Shown here: positions 15,253 to 23,353 of the stretch, one piece after another
Position numbering within the stretch: position 1 is the stretch's first letter
Layout: every line of letters starts with the position of its first letter
Origin: a virus
Strand: one strand, 5' to 3'
IMG/VR virus record: IMGVR_UViG_3300024518_003403
Span: 1-49,407 of that record
DNA length: 49,407 nt
The notes under the pieces: model-generated
Told to the model about the DNA's origin: nothing
Databases searched by the model: none
The model's input: only the letters and a program-made list of their open reading frames with translations
Made by a program: the position numbers and the translations under genes

Positions 15253-15494
15253 GTTGCACCGTCCTTCGGGTCGATCAGGAACCGCACAACCTCCACGCAG
15301 TCCTCGATGTCAGGATCGAACCCATCGAACACGGAGCAGATGTCGGGTACACCGTCAGTGATCGGGTTGTCGTGGGTTTGGCACCATCGCACCTCCACGC
15401 CACCCAACGCTTCGATAACCTCGGCTCGGGTCGGATGTCGCCAAACTGACTGATCATCCTCATCCTCTATCACCCACATGTCAGTCAGTTGCAT
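15249..15494 (-). CDS. Small acidic hypothetical protein
   Basis: 81 aa. The ATG at 15494 is preferred over the in-frame ATG at 15479 because only the former has a GGAG at proper distance. Features are an EDEDD cluster near the N-terminus, a helical middle (RAEVIEALGG) and an acidic C-terminus. No family is recognised. It overlaps the upstream gene's end by 14 nt. Confidence 0.5.
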   Translation of the reverse strand: MQLTDMWVIEDEDDQSVWRHPTRAEVIEALGGVEVRWCQTHDNPITDGVPDICSVFDGFDPDIEDCVEVVRFLIDPKDGAT

Positions 15495-15747
15495 CGTTGT
15501 CTCCGATCCCGAGGGCAGCATCGACGATGTTCTTGGCATAGCTATCCATACCGAGACTCGATCCCACCGCCCACGGTTCTTGCGTGATCGCCTTTTCAGT
15601 AGCTGCTTCGTAGTCCACTTCGATGGCACGCCCACCAGGGCACGACCCTTCATCGCCCTCTTGCCAAGTGCAGAACCAAATGCCACGCCACTCATAACTG
15701 TCGGGGCTGTCGTGTTCGCAGGGTTGGGTGTGGTCACGCAGCTTCAT
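15481..15747 (-). CDS. Hypothetical protein, Cys/Trp-rich start
   Basis: 88 aa from the ATG at 15747, preceded by GGAG. The N-terminus has three Cys and two Trp (QPCEHD, WFCTWQEGDEGSCPGG), a possible metal site. The C-terminal half is a helix rich in Ala. The ATGA overlap links it to the upstream gene. Confidence 0.55.
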   Translation of the reverse strand: MKLRDHTQPCEHDSPDSYEWRGIWFCTWQEGDEGSCPGGRAIEVDYEAATEKAITQEPWAVGSSLGMDSYAKNIVDAALGIGDNDATD

Positions 15748-15893
15748 ACCAACTCCACCTGTCCCTCCCCAAACACCTCCACCAACACCATCCATGCCCT
15801 TCTCTCCTCTCCCTTCAACATCATTGCCCTGTCTCTTGACCTCACTGTACCATCTATCTCATCTTTGTCAACCTCATCCACCACTGCCACCAT
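15744..15893 (-). CDS. Short acidic hypothetical protein
   Basis: 49 aa if started at the ATG at 15893, which has a purine-rich GGAGGGGG upstream. An ATG at 15911 would add six residues. Strongly acidic first part (VVDEVDKDEIDG), then a basic-helical part and a Val-rich end. No family is recognised, and start and reality are both only moderately supported by its fit into the overlap chain. Confidence 0.4.
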   Translation of the reverse strand: MVAVVDEVDKDEIDGTVRSRDRAMMLKGEERRAWMVLVEVFGEGQVELV

Positions 15894-16572
15894 CTCCACT
15901 ACCCCCTCCATCCACGGCAAGGGCGTCCCATATCTTGGCTGCTTTGGCCTTCCCAATTCCCTTCACCCTTTCCAAATCCTCTGGTCCATCCAGATCCCAT
16001 CGCACCGGCAACCCATACTCTTCATAGATGTTCCTCGCCAGCGTCGGCCCTACACCCTCCATTGACTGGAGCAAATGCACCGCCCACGCTGCCGAATCCC
16101 TAGTCCCCCACATGCTCTTTCTAGGACCACTGCGCCTACTCAGTGACAGATGGTGGTCCTTCTCCGTCCACCGCTTCAACGCCTTGACCGTGTGAACAAA
16201 CTGCTGGGCATCTTGCACCCGGTACGTCACAATCCCATGCTCCAGATTCATAGAGGTAATCAAACTCGACAACGCCCCAAGCTGAAACCGTCTCTTCTCA
16301 TGCAACAGCTCACCATCACTGGTCCACACCCCATACCCTTCCAGCACCAGAAACCTCATGTCCAGCTTCTGCATCTGCTGGACCTCTTTGCCTAGCCGAT
16401 CATCGTGGAGGGAAGCTAGGAAATCATCGGGGAACTGTTTGCGCTGAACCCCACACCTCTTCCCCTTGCTCCACCAAAAGAAGTCCACCCCATGCTCTTC
16501 AACTATCGGGGAGATCTTCGCGTTGAATGCGCCGCGGTAGGTGGCAGGTTCAGTCGGTGAGCAAAGGATCAT
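15874..16572 (-). CDS. ERCC4/XPF-type nuclease with helix-hairpin-helix
   Basis: 232 aa. Residues ~30-70 carry the ERCC4 nuclease core (FFWWSKGKRCGVQRKQF, with QRK at 43-45 followed by Asp 49 and 50, then RLGKEVQQM). The canonical motif is ERK; the Gln in place of Glu is worth noting. Residues ~171-217 contain two helix-hairpin-helix motifs (MEGVGPTLA and VKGIGKAKAA). Family members cut branched or flapped DNA. It sits with recombination genes, so it probably resolves or trims recombination intermediates. A Gly/Ser tail ends the protein. Confidence 0.8.
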   Translation of the reverse strand: MILCSPTEPATYRGAFNAKISPIVEEHGVDFFWWSKGKRCGVQRKQFPDDFLASLHDDRLGKEVQQMQKLDMRFLVLEGYGVWTSDGELLHEKRRFQLGALSSLITSMNLEHGIVTYRVQDAQQFVHTVKALKRWTEKDHHLSLSRRSGPRKSMWGTRDSAAWAVHLLQSMEGVGPTLARNIYEEYGLPVRWDLDGPEDLERVKGIGKAKAAKIWDALAVDGGGSGDGGSGG

Positions 16573-16898
16573 GGACCAAACCCTCCCACATACACCCTCA
16601 ACGGACTCGCGTGCCTTCTGATTGATGGCCGGTATTCATCAGTCCTGATGATCCAGCCTTCCTTCACTGCATGAGTCATCCGTGGACCCAACGCCCTTGG
16701 CTCTCTCGGTGCTGGAACTCCCCACCCTTCCAGCGTCTCCCACACATCATCAGCGGTCAGGGTGGAGAGCCTTCTGGCTGTGGCTCTGATGGCAGCGTTG
16801 GCCACCTGCTTCCAGTTCTTGTCAGCAGCGTCATCGACCTGTTCCATCTTGACTTCAGCATCAGCCCAACCTGGGTGAGTGGTCACCGCATCACCCAT
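16569..16898 (-). CDS. Small winged-helix-like protein paired with the nuclease
   Basis: 109 aa. A helical N-terminal half (AANAAIRATARRLSTLTADDVWETLEG region) leads into a PAPREPRALGPRM segment and a closing GWIIRTDEYRPS strand. The pattern recalls a winged helix-turn-helix that binds DNA ends or protein. Proteins of this type often lie next to phage ERCC4 nucleases, though I cannot name the family. The ATGA overlap suggests co-translation. Confidence 0.5.
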   Translation of the reverse strand: MGDAVTTHPGWADAEVKMEQVDDAADKNWKQVANAAIRATARRLSTLTADDVWETLEGWGVPAPREPRALGPRMTHAVKEGWIIRTDEYRPSIRRHASPLRVYVGGFGP

Positions 16899-17665
16899 TC
16901 CGCCGTCTTCCTCAAATAATCCAACCCGTAGTTCTTAACCCCCACATCCACATGTTGCTCCCGCTCTCTGTCCTTGATCGTGGTCATCGTCCACCCACTC
17001 TTTCCCGCTTTCAACAACATGATCGTATGCACCAGATGACCAAGCCTCTTCTCGCCCTCTGGCCTGACCCCAACCCGTCCATACGTATTCACAATCTCAG
17101 CGGTGTCTTTCCATTGACCCGTTGACCTAACCGCCTTAGCCCCCGCCGTCACTAACACATGACCTTGATGGCGATGGAACAAAGGCATGGTGAAGTCCTG
17201 GTAGTAGCTCTTGATGATCTGCCAGTCCACTGAGTCAAACGGGTTGCCCTTCTCTTCAGCTTTCTTCTTGGCTAGATAGAAATCAGTTTTGCTCACCCCG
17301 AATGCCTTCTCGATGTAGTGCCCCTGACACAGATCCCACACCGGCCCAAACATGTCGCACATCAGCCAATCCCCAGGCACAATCAGCTTCTGGAATTTGG
17401 TCAAGGCCCGTACATGATCGTCGTAATCAAACACGGTCTCCAAGGTGATGTTGTTCAGGTTCCCAAACTCTTTCCCACCAAGCATCCGCTCCCAGGCAAA
17501 GTCAGTGTCAATGACATGGAAGGTGGCTGTTGACCCGGTTTGCTGAGACAGCTTGGCAAGGGACAACCCCGCGCGTGTCTTCCCACTACCAGGCCCGCCA
17601 AAGATCAGTTGCCTCTCCCTGTGCATGGCAGAGTTACTAGGGGCGCGGAACCCAGTGTCACTCAC
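16883..17665 (-). CDS. Sak4-like RecA-fold ATPase (recombinase)
   Basis: 260 aa from the GTG at 17665, chosen for the GGAGGTG just upstream. Walker A is GGPGSGKT (residues 23-30), and a Walker B-like strand is LIVPGDWLMCDMF. The overall RecA-core layout and lack of a helicase tail match Sak4-type single-strand annealing or recombination ATPases of phages. It lies between the Cas4-like exonuclease and the ERCC4 nuclease, near an SSB-like gene, forming a plausible recombination module. Confidence 0.7.
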   Translation of the reverse strand: MSDTGFRAPSNSAMHRERQLIFGGPGSGKTRAGLSLAKLSQQTGSTATFHVIDTDFAWERMLGGKEFGNLNNITLETVFDYDDHVRALTKFQKLIVPGDWLMCDMFGPVWDLCQGHYIEKAFGVSKTDFYLAKKKAEEKGNPFDSVDWQIIKSYYQDFTMPLFHRHQGHVLVTAGAKAVRSTGQWKDTAEIVNTYGRVGVRPEGEKRLGHLVHTIMLLKAGKSGWTMTTIKDREREQHVDVGVKNYGLDYLRKTAEWVMR

Positions 17666-17849
17666 TGAACACCTCCCACCGTTCAGGCGTCTCAATGTCT
17701 ACTTCAACCGCGGAAGTGTCGTAGAAGATGGTCCTTCCTTTCAACTGTCCTTTGTGACCATCCTCATGGGGGTCGTTCTCAGCCAGCGAACACCGATCAT
17801 GCCAGTCCCAAGGGTTGACAATCGGGCACCGGTAGACCACATCACTCAC
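17658..17849 (-). CDS. Small hypothetical protein in recombination operon
   Basis: 63 aa, GTG start overlapping the upstream stop (GTGA). A short Cys-His-Trp stretch (YRCPIVNPWDWHDRCSLAEND) could bind metal. No family is recognised. Its location between the exonuclease and the Sak4-like ATPase suggests an accessory role, but this is only context. Confidence 0.5.
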   Translation of the reverse strand: MSDVVYRCPIVNPWDWHDRCSLAENDPHEDGHKGQLKGRTIFYDTSAVEVDIETPERWEVFSE

Positions 17850-18778
17850 CTTCTGGTCACCCTCAGCTCGTTGTACTTCGTCTTGGTCTTGTACTTCTTC
17901 ATCCATTCCTCACCCATCTCCTTCTCCATCAGCACCTTGTTCAGCCCCGCCCGCTCTTTCTCACTGACGTTGATCCGGTGCGTATCCGTCTGACCTCTTG
18001 CGTTACCACCAACCAAGGCCACCAACCCCTCCCGTAACTCCTTCTTCCGAACCTCCAGTGCCTTGATCTCATCACTCACCTCCATGTACTCTTCGGCCAA
18101 CTCATCGAGCGCATCTGATCCTGACAAATCAACCTTCTCAGCGCCGTACTCCTCATGGAGATAAGGAAAGGGGCAGAAGAACTTGTTGACGTTCTCCTCA
18201 CAGTCAGGCATCACCCCTCGGTCAATCCACGACCACACCTTGGCGACCTTCCCCCTGATCTGGGCTTCACTGATTGGGGGTGTGCCAATGTGAAAGGTTT
18301 GTAGCTCCCCTGAGTTCCGGTTCTTGTACGCGTACAGTGCCTCAGTTGCTCCATTACCCAGCATGTACGCACTCACCTGCCAGGCATACCCAGGCTTGGA
18401 ATCAAACCGGTTCAGCTCAAACTCCTTGAACACGTTGTCACTCATGCTCTTGACTTCCAACACTGTGGGACCAGGCTCAGTATCAATCAGCCCATCAACA
18501 TGTCCCTCAACCACAGCCTTCCCCGGTACGACTTCCCACCGCATCGTTGCCTGAGGATCACGGATGACAATCGTCCCCCCACTGTCCTCCATCAATCTCC
18601 TTCTCACATCTTCCTCATGCAAATGTCCCTCCTGAGCCATCTGGTTCAACCACCCTGGACTATCAACCTTCGCATACCCCGTAGCTGCCGCCCACAAAGC
18701 CCTTACACAGTTCCCCAACGCGCTAGCTCTCACCACCAGCACACCATCCTCCATCCGAGCAATAGGCGCATCTGACAT
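17846..18778 (-). CDS. Cas4/RecB-like PD-(D/E)XK exonuclease
   Basis: 310 aa. The nuclease core is clear: GHVDGLI (Asp ~95) and VLEVKSM (Glu 108, Lys 110), followed by a QVSAYM helix as in RecB/Cas4 nucleases. Cys 24 and two Cys in the region after residue ~190 (CEENVNKFFC) hint at a metal or iron-sulfur site, though fewer than the four Cys of Cas4. The C-terminal ~90 residues are coiled-coil-like. It probably produces single-strand tails for the nearby Sak4-like ATPase. Confidence 0.8.
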   Translation of the reverse strand: MSDAPIARMEDGVLVVRASALGNCVRALWAAATGYAKVDSPGWLNQMAQEGHLHEEDVRRRLMEDSGGTIVIRDPQATMRWEVVPGKAVVEGHVDGLIDTEPGPTVLEVKSMSDNVFKEFELNRFDSKPGYAWQVSAYMLGNGATEALYAYKNRNSGELQTFHIGTPPISEAQIRGKVAKVWSWIDRGVMPDCEENVNKFFCPFPYLHEEYGAEKVDLSGSDALDELAEEYMEVSDEIKALEVRKKELREGLVALVGGNARGQTDTHRINVSEKERAGLNKVLMEKEMGEEWMKKYKTKTKYNELRVTRR

Positions 18779-18830
18779 GTGTTTTCCCTTCAGGATTTTT
18801 CGACTACGGAGAGTGGTTAGTCAACTACTC

Positions 18831-19223
18831 TTAGAATATGGCCTGTAATAGCTCTCGGATCGCATACCCGTCTGGAGCGAATACCTTGGGTAGGTTGTCT
18901 GCGATAGTGATGACACCAGCAATTGAAAGAAACACGCTGATAACTCCCATGAAGATGCTCGCGTACTCTTCACTCTCTTTGGCCCTGGCTGCGTTGTATG
19001 CGGCCCTGGCTTTGTGTTCAGGCAGCTCTCGCTTGTAAAGCTTCCACCCGACAAACGCAACCACACTGGCCACAAGCACCAGGAACAGACCAATCCCTAC
19101 CCCTGTAATCCCCTGCCACCGGATCTTCCTCGCGGTGATCTCCAACAACTGAATCCCGGCCTCACCAAGCTGATCCAGCCTGGCGAAGATCTCATCAATC
19201 AAACTGTCACTTACCTCATCCAT
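18831..19223 (-). CDS. Two-membrane-segment protein of unknown function
   Basis: 130 aa from the ATG at 19223, which follows AGGAGAAGGA. An acidic helical N-terminus (~30 aa) is followed by a membrane helix at ~43-64 (GVGIGLFLVLVASVVAF), a basic helical loop, and a second hydrophobic stretch at ~92-112 (IFMGVISVFLSIAGVITI). No family is recognised. A membrane protein in the middle of a recombination operon could tether replication or block superinfection; neither is shown. Confidence 0.55.
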   Translation of the reverse strand: MDEVSDSLIDEIFARLDQLGEAGIQLLEITARKIRWQGITGVGIGLFLVLVASVVAFVGWKLYKRELPEHKARAAYNAARAKESEEYASIFMGVISVFLSIAGVITIADNLPKVFAPDGYAIRELLQAIF

Positions 19224-19294
19224 GTCCTTCTCCTGTCTGTGATGGGCGGGGGCAGGTGCCAGAAAGCGACTAACAACACCCACCCCCTATCCCA

Positions 19295-19954
19295 TCAACC
19301 ATTTGCCTCCACAAAGAGGCGATCTTCATCCAGAGCTTCGTCGTACAGTTCTGTGTTGTCGGCAACTTCTGGATACTGCTCATGCAGTGCATCCAAGAAC
19401 CCATCAAAGTCATCTGACTTCTTGGCCAGGTTCTTCAGCTTCGCGCGGAGAGCCTTGTCCCCACCGCTGTTAGATGCAGCTTTCTTCGCAGCAGGTTTCT
19501 TCGGGACAGCTTTCTTCTTCCCTTCAACCAAGCTCACCGGCAACAGCATCTGCCTGGTCCCAATCTGACCGCCGTACTCCACATCCTGGCGTTCCATGTG
19601 GAAGGTCAAACCCTCCCATATCGCAGCCTCATCAGGAGTACCCCGGTCCTGGATGATCTCACTCACCCCCGGGATCTGCAGTGCCGCATTGAAGAACCTC
19701 GCATACGCACTTGACGTATTGAACTTCTCCTTGCCTTCAACCTTGGCCCCACCTTCGATAGCCTCCCAGCCACCTCCAATAGACCAGAACTGGCGCACTT
19801 CATCTTCATCAGCCTGAGGAGATGTCCCCTCAATGACGAACAACAACTGCTCCCCACTTTGATACCTAGCATCGGTGCCAAAGTACGCCTGGTTGATGGT
19901 CACGTCCGCATCATCCAGTAATCCACTTGATTCCTCAGTTTCCCAACTGACCAA
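19295..19954 (-). CDS. SSB-like/recombination-associated protein
   Basis: 219 aa if begun at the TTG at 19954, which has GGAGGTG six bases upstream. A GTG at 19963 overlaps the helicase stop (GTGA) but has its ribosome site too close. Residues ~1-150 form a beta-rich domain (DADVTINQAYFGTDARYQSGEQLLFVIEG). Then come a Lys/Ala/Pro linker (GKKKAVPKKPAAKKAA) and an acidic helical tail. A compact beta core plus acidic C-terminus and position beside helicase and recombinase suggest single-strand DNA binding. That is an inference. Confidence 0.5.
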   Translation of the reverse strand: MVSWETEESSGLLDDADVTINQAYFGTDARYQSGEQLLFVIEGTSPQADEDEVRQFWSIGGGWEAIEGGAKVEGKEKFNTSSAYARFFNAALQIPGVSEIIQDRGTPDEAAIWEGLTFHMERQDVEYGGQIGTRQMLLPVSLVEGKKKAVPKKPAAKKAASNSGGDKALRAKLKNLAKKSDDFDGFLDALHEQYPEVADNTELYDEALDEDRLFVEANG

Positions 19955-19959
19955 CGTGT

Positions 19960-22047
19960 TCACCTCCTCGGTGATAGTGACCCACCCCACGCGATAGCTT
20001 CTTGCCACCACTCAGGAATGAGCCGCTTGTCTTTTCTCCACAACTCCAAGAACTGGCTATCCAACAGGTACGTTTCGCAGTGATCGTCGGCAGAGCGCAT
20101 TGCCCTACCTGACATTTGGACCATGGTCCTGATCGTCTGCATCGTGTACCAGCCTTGGCCACCCTTGGCGTAGAGCCTCTTACTCACTTGCTGATCACCC
20201 AGATACGGGTAGGGGATTTTGGCAATCACCTGCACCCGGCACTGGTCACCAACAAGGTCTATGCCTCGGTCAAATGACGGGGCAAACAACACCCCGTTGT
20301 CTGACGCGAGGAAATCTGATAGTGCTTGGTCTCGCTCTCTGGCCTTGGTGTAGGTCATCAACCTGCCTCTCGACAATGACCCGTTCAGCTTGAACGACAA
20401 CGCCTTCATGAATCGGGCAGCGAGGTCATAGCTAACCGTGTGAACCAGGATGCGTTCATCATGGCGATCCATGATTTCCAGCATCCGCTCGCGAGCCTTC
20501 ATGAAGTTGGCGTCTATTTCCTTGCGCGTCATCTTCCCCACCGGCTCAATCCAAATCGGCCGTCGTTCAGGGTCAAACGTGGATGGGACAGTCACCACGG
20601 TCCAGCTCCCATCCTCCAGCCCCAAATCACTGGCCATCTGCTGTGGGGAAATAAACGTTGCAGACATCAACAACCATGTGGTCCCATACTGAAACAACGC
20701 ATCTTCCGCGAACTCATCCACCTTGATGGGCTTGAACACCACATGCCCGGCCTTGTACCCATCCAACACAAAGTTCTCCAGCAACCGAGGCTTCTCTTCC
20801 CCTTCTCTGGGCTTGGTCAACCATTCCAGCTTCGTGGCCATCTCCCCGATCCGCTTACGCTCTCGCCTTTGCTTTGGCGTGCATTTCTTCATAGGTGGGA
20901 ACGTCCACAGATGCCGTCTCAACGCTGGCAGTGCCTCATCCTCTATCCATTCCACCCAACTGCTCGATACAGTCACTTTCTTCGGCAGCCCCACACCCAG
21001 CCTCTCCAGCAACCGCTTCCCAACCACAACTTCTATTGATCGCATCAGCTCAGACTCAACCATGTCGGCTTCGTCCAAGATCATCAGGTCAGCGCGGGCC
21101 AGCAACGACCCTCTACCTTGGATCTCTCTCACCAGATATGCAGAGTTGGCAATCACCATCTCAGCTTGCCTGGCACGCATCCGCTGTTTCTGATACCCAG
21201 AATCCGCCCACGGATGACATTGATCACAGTGGCGGATCTCATCACCATGCCCTACCCCTGGGTACATCCAATCCTGACACTTCCCACACCCTGGGTACGT
21301 CACCAACTCCTCATCACACAAGTCACAAGCAATCAACGGGAACGCAGCCGGGTTGTCCGCAGTTGGGTAGTTGGCTCTCCCTTTCAGCACCACCCCATAG
21401 TCAAAGTCTTCCTCAATCTGATCCTGCAAAGTCTTGGTCGTGCAGGTGTAGACGGTCTTGTGCGCCTGCATCTTCCGCCTGACCAGCTCCCCAATCAGGG
21501 TCTTCCCACTCCCAGTAGGCGCATCCAAAAACACGAACTTGTAACCCTGCTCAAACGCGTTCACAACCTCATCCACGGCGGGGACTTGGTGAGACCGAAT
21601 TCCCTCAACCCAACTAGGGAGCGTATGCGATCCCCAGTCATACTCACCAAGTCCCCTGCCATGATCACGCTCAGGGAGGGGAGGGGTGGGATGTGGGGGG
21701 TCAATGTCAGAGGGTGCGATTCCTTCATCAACCAGGACAGGTCCCACCTCCTCCCCTTCCTCAGCGTCCCATGGCTTGTCACCCTTCAAGCTCAACAGCA
21801 CGCGCAGAATATGAGAGCAAACCTTCCGGTACTCCCCACCCGCGTGACTTTGACAATCACACACCAGCTTGCCGTTGATCCCTTCACCCACGCGATAGAA
21901 CGGGTAGGAATCACCCAACTTCTCAGACCCATCCACGACATACCCAGTGGCAGTCTTGGTCGCTGTCCTCTTCTCGGCCCTCTTCACCAAAGTCTCGCGA
22001 AAACGATCCCTGATGTCTGGCCGGTCCTCAGTCTCCCAACTCACCAT
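19960..22047 (-). CDS. XPD/DinG-like helicase with N-terminal SWIM zinc finger
   Basis: 695 aa from the ATG at 22047 (GGGAGG upstream); an ATG at 22071 would add eight residues. Residues ~63-79 hold a SWIM finger (CDC ... CSH). Walker A is DAPTGSGKT (~173-181) and the DEAD box is near 324. Between them, about six Cys in CxxC-style pairs (CDLCDEE, CGKC, CDQCHPW, ~240-280) occupy the place of the iron-sulfur cluster of XPD/DinG helicases. C-terminal motifs include SGRAMRS near 645. It is a 5'-3' superfamily 2 helicase by family knowledge and probably the main phage helicase. Confidence 0.8.
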   Translation of the reverse strand: MVSWETEDRPDIRDRFRETLVKRAEKRTATKTATGYVVDGSEKLGDSYPFYRVGEGINGKLVCDCQSHAGGEYRKVCSHILRVLLSLKGDKPWDAEEGEEVGPVLVDEGIAPSDIDPPHPTPPLPERDHGRGLGEYDWGSHTLPSWVEGIRSHQVPAVDEVVNAFEQGYKFVFLDAPTGSGKTLIGELVRRKMQAHKTVYTCTTKTLQDQIEEDFDYGVVLKGRANYPTADNPAAFPLIACDLCDEELVTYPGCGKCQDWMYPGVGHGDEIRHCDQCHPWADSGYQKQRMRARQAEMVIANSAYLVREIQGRGSLLARADLMILDEADMVESELMRSIEVVVGKRLLERLGVGLPKKVTVSSSWVEWIEDEALPALRRHLWTFPPMKKCTPKQRRERKRIGEMATKLEWLTKPREGEEKPRLLENFVLDGYKAGHVVFKPIKVDEFAEDALFQYGTTWLLMSATFISPQQMASDLGLEDGSWTVVTVPSTFDPERRPIWIEPVGKMTRKEIDANFMKARERMLEIMDRHDERILVHTVSYDLAARFMKALSFKLNGSLSRGRLMTYTKARERDQALSDFLASDNGVLFAPSFDRGIDLVGDQCRVQVIAKIPYPYLGDQQVSKRLYAKGGQGWYTMQTIRTMVQMSGRAMRSADDHCETYLLDSQFLELWRKDKRLIPEWWQEAIAWGGSLSPRR

Positions 22048-22543
22048 CGTTCTGTCCTCCCATGAAGCCATGTCTCTCCAACAGCTCCGTCATCCTCTTC
22101 TTCGCATCAGGGGGCAGCAAATGCACTGCTTCGATCTGTTCCTCAATCAGGTCGTGCATCTCGCCCCATTGTCCTGTCAACCGGTACTTGCTCAGCATGT
22201 CTTCTATGTCCTGCACATGCTCCTGTGCTGCTTCGTAGTCCTGCTTCCTCTTCGTCGCGTTGTGCCTCACTATCGCCAGCGTCAGATCCTCGCTGTACGC
22301 CCCTTCCGACACCTTCCGGTTCAGATACTGCAACCGGTGAAACGCAGCGTCTCGGAGGAAGTCAGCGGCTGTTCGGAACTGGGGAAGGGTGGGGTCGGCA
22401 ATGATCCTGGCCACCATCCCTGCCACGTCGGTAGGCAGTCTGACCCTGAACTGGCTCCCATGCCCATGCTTGTCAGAAGCCCGCGTGTAGAAGTTCTCAA
22501 TGTCGTACCCACCATCATGGGTGTCCCAGCTACCCACCATCAT
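22028..22543 (-). CDS. Putative ribbon-helix-helix DNA-binding protein, first gene of leftward operon
   Basis: 171 aa (the ATG at 22540 or the GTG at 22537 are alternative starts; AGGAG lies just before). Residues ~33-75 (FRVRLPTDVAGMVARII, then TAADFLRDAAFHRL) fit a ribbon-helix-helix fold. The C-terminal two thirds are helical and coiled-coil-like. It opens the 10-kb leftward operon, faces a divergent promoter region and may regulate it. The 3' end overlaps the helicase start. Confidence 0.55.
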   Translation of the reverse strand: MMVGSWDTHDGGYDIENFYTRASDKHGHGSQFRVRLPTDVAGMVARIIADPTLPQFRTAADFLRDAAFHRLQYLNRKVSEGAYSEDLTLAIVRHNATKRKQDYEAAQEHVQDIEDMLSKYRLTGQWGEMHDLIEEQIEAVHLLPPDAKKRMTELLERHGFMGGQNDGELGD

Positions 22544-22658
22544 CTCCTGTCCGAGGGGGAACCGACCCTAGCACTTTGATTCATCCTTTCCAAGTACCCC
22601 ACTGTATCATGTTTTTGAGGCTGCTGTCACAGCTTTTCTTGCATTACTTAGATAAAGA
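22544..22658. promoter_or_regulatory. Divergent control region, leftward side
   Basis: This gap must contain the leftward promoter of the helicase/recombination operon. On the minus strand a GTGACA is followed by GATACA at a workable distance, but the match is too weak to call. No gene is seen here. Confidence 0.35.
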
Positions 22659-22686
22659 TTGACTGACCCCCCCTTCCCCTTATAAG
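22659..22686 (+). promoter_or_regulatory. Strong sigma70-type promoter for RHH gene
   Basis: TTGACT (22659-22664) and TATAAG (22681-22686), each 5 of 6 to consensus, are separated by 16 nt. Transcription would run right into the small ribbon-helix-helix gene at 22748. Confidence 0.7.
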
Positions 22687-22694
22687 CTGAACTA

Positions 22695-22719
22695 ACACCA
22701 TACCAAAACCGGGTGGTGT
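22695..22719. promoter_or_regulatory. Operator-like inverted repeat at the transcription start
   Basis: ACACCA (22695-22700) and TGGTGT (22714-22719) are perfect inverted arms, flanking ACC and GGG extensions. The site begins eight bases after the -10, so a bound protein would block the start. It may be the autoregulatory site of the adjacent RHH protein. Confidence 0.5.
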
Positions 22720-22747
22720 AGAAGTACTGTCTAGGAGGAGCGTATAT

Positions 22748-23041
22748 ATGTCGGATTATTCGGGACAATGGGACCAGATCTTGCGCGACACGGTTGAATG
22801 GCATGATCGGCGGAAACGTCAGGAAGCTGGTTTGTCTCCCTCCCAGAAAGATCTTTCCCGGCGAGGGGGCGATATCACTACTGACGCCAAGGAGAGTGCA
22901 TTGTTGGTGATGCTCCCTACCTGGCTCCGCAAGTCTGTCAAAGAGAAAGCGAGAAAGGATCAACTCACCTTGAAGCGCATCGTCAAGCATTCACTACTCC
23001 TCTACCTCAGGGGGGAAATTCAAATCCCTGCCGATGAGTAG
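22748..23041 (+). CDS. Ribbon-helix-helix regulator, the only rightward gene in this arm
   Basis: 97 aa with AGGAGG before the ATG. The C-terminal half (residues ~52-90: LLVMLPTWLRKSVKEKA, KDQLTLKRIVKHSLLLYL) fits a ribbon-helix-helix DNA-binding domain, preceded by a charged N-terminal region. It is transcribed against the surrounding leftward genes from its own strong promoter with an overlapping palindrome, which is the arrangement of an autoregulated repressor. The 3' end overlaps the converging gene by 48 nt. Confidence 0.65.
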   Translation: MSDYSGQWDQILRDTVEWHDRRKRQEAGLSPSQKDLSRRGGDITTDAKESALLVMLPTWLRKSVKEKARKDQLTLKRIVKHSLLLYLRGEIQIPADE

Positions 23042-23251
23042 TTTGGGCCGGTTCACCACCAGCCACGCCATCAACTGGTCGTAGCTGTAGTCAGGGCTGT
23101 CTCTGCGCGGCCCTCGTTCCCCATACCCAACCGGCTGTGGGAAGCTTGGATACCGCTTCTTCCACATGCGGAGGGTGTGATGGGAGATCTCCAGCAGCTC
23201 CCCGATCTCATACGATCCGATCAATTGGTTCTTGGTCTTGGTTGTAGCCAT
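22994..23251 (-). CDS. MerR/excisionase-like helix-turn-helix protein
   Basis: 85 aa, AAGGAG before the ATG. Residues ~12-40 (GSYEIGELLEISHHTLRMWKKRYPSFPQP) are a MerR/AlpA-type winged helix-turn-helix, followed by a YSYDQLMAWL helix. Such proteins are excisionases or transcription regulators. Without an integrase, regulation is the likelier role. It converges on and overlaps the RHH gene, which invites antisense interplay. Confidence 0.7.
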   Translation of the reverse strand: MATTKTKNQLIGSYEIGELLEISHHTLRMWKKRYPSFPQPVGYGERGPRRDSPDYSYDQLMAWLVVNRPKLLIGRDLNFPPEVEE

Positions 23252-23321
23252 AGCTCCTTCTTTCGGTCTACACTCCTTCTTGTCATCGTTTGTCCTTCGA
23301 TGGCGTCCTGTCCAGCGGGTT

Positions 23322-23353
23322 GGGAGTGAATGGGGGTTACCTCACTCACTCCC
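23322..23353. repeat. Inverted repeat at operon boundary
   Basis: GGGAGTGA (23322-23329) and TCACTCCC (23346-23353) are perfect 8-bp arms with a 16-nt spacer. They overlap the stop of the leftward gene ending at 23342. The site may act as a terminator or regulator between two parts of the leftward arm. No T-run is present. Confidence 0.45.

Noticed and set aside
15478-16065. 195-aa plus-strand frame across the leftward operon
   Set aside because: Antisense to well-supported overlapping leftward genes; Ser/Pro/Thr shadow composition and no ribosome site.
21118-22065. 315-aa plus-strand frame opposite the helicase
   Set aside because: It is the antisense of clear helicase motifs, lacks a ribosome site and has Pro/His/Leu shadow composition.
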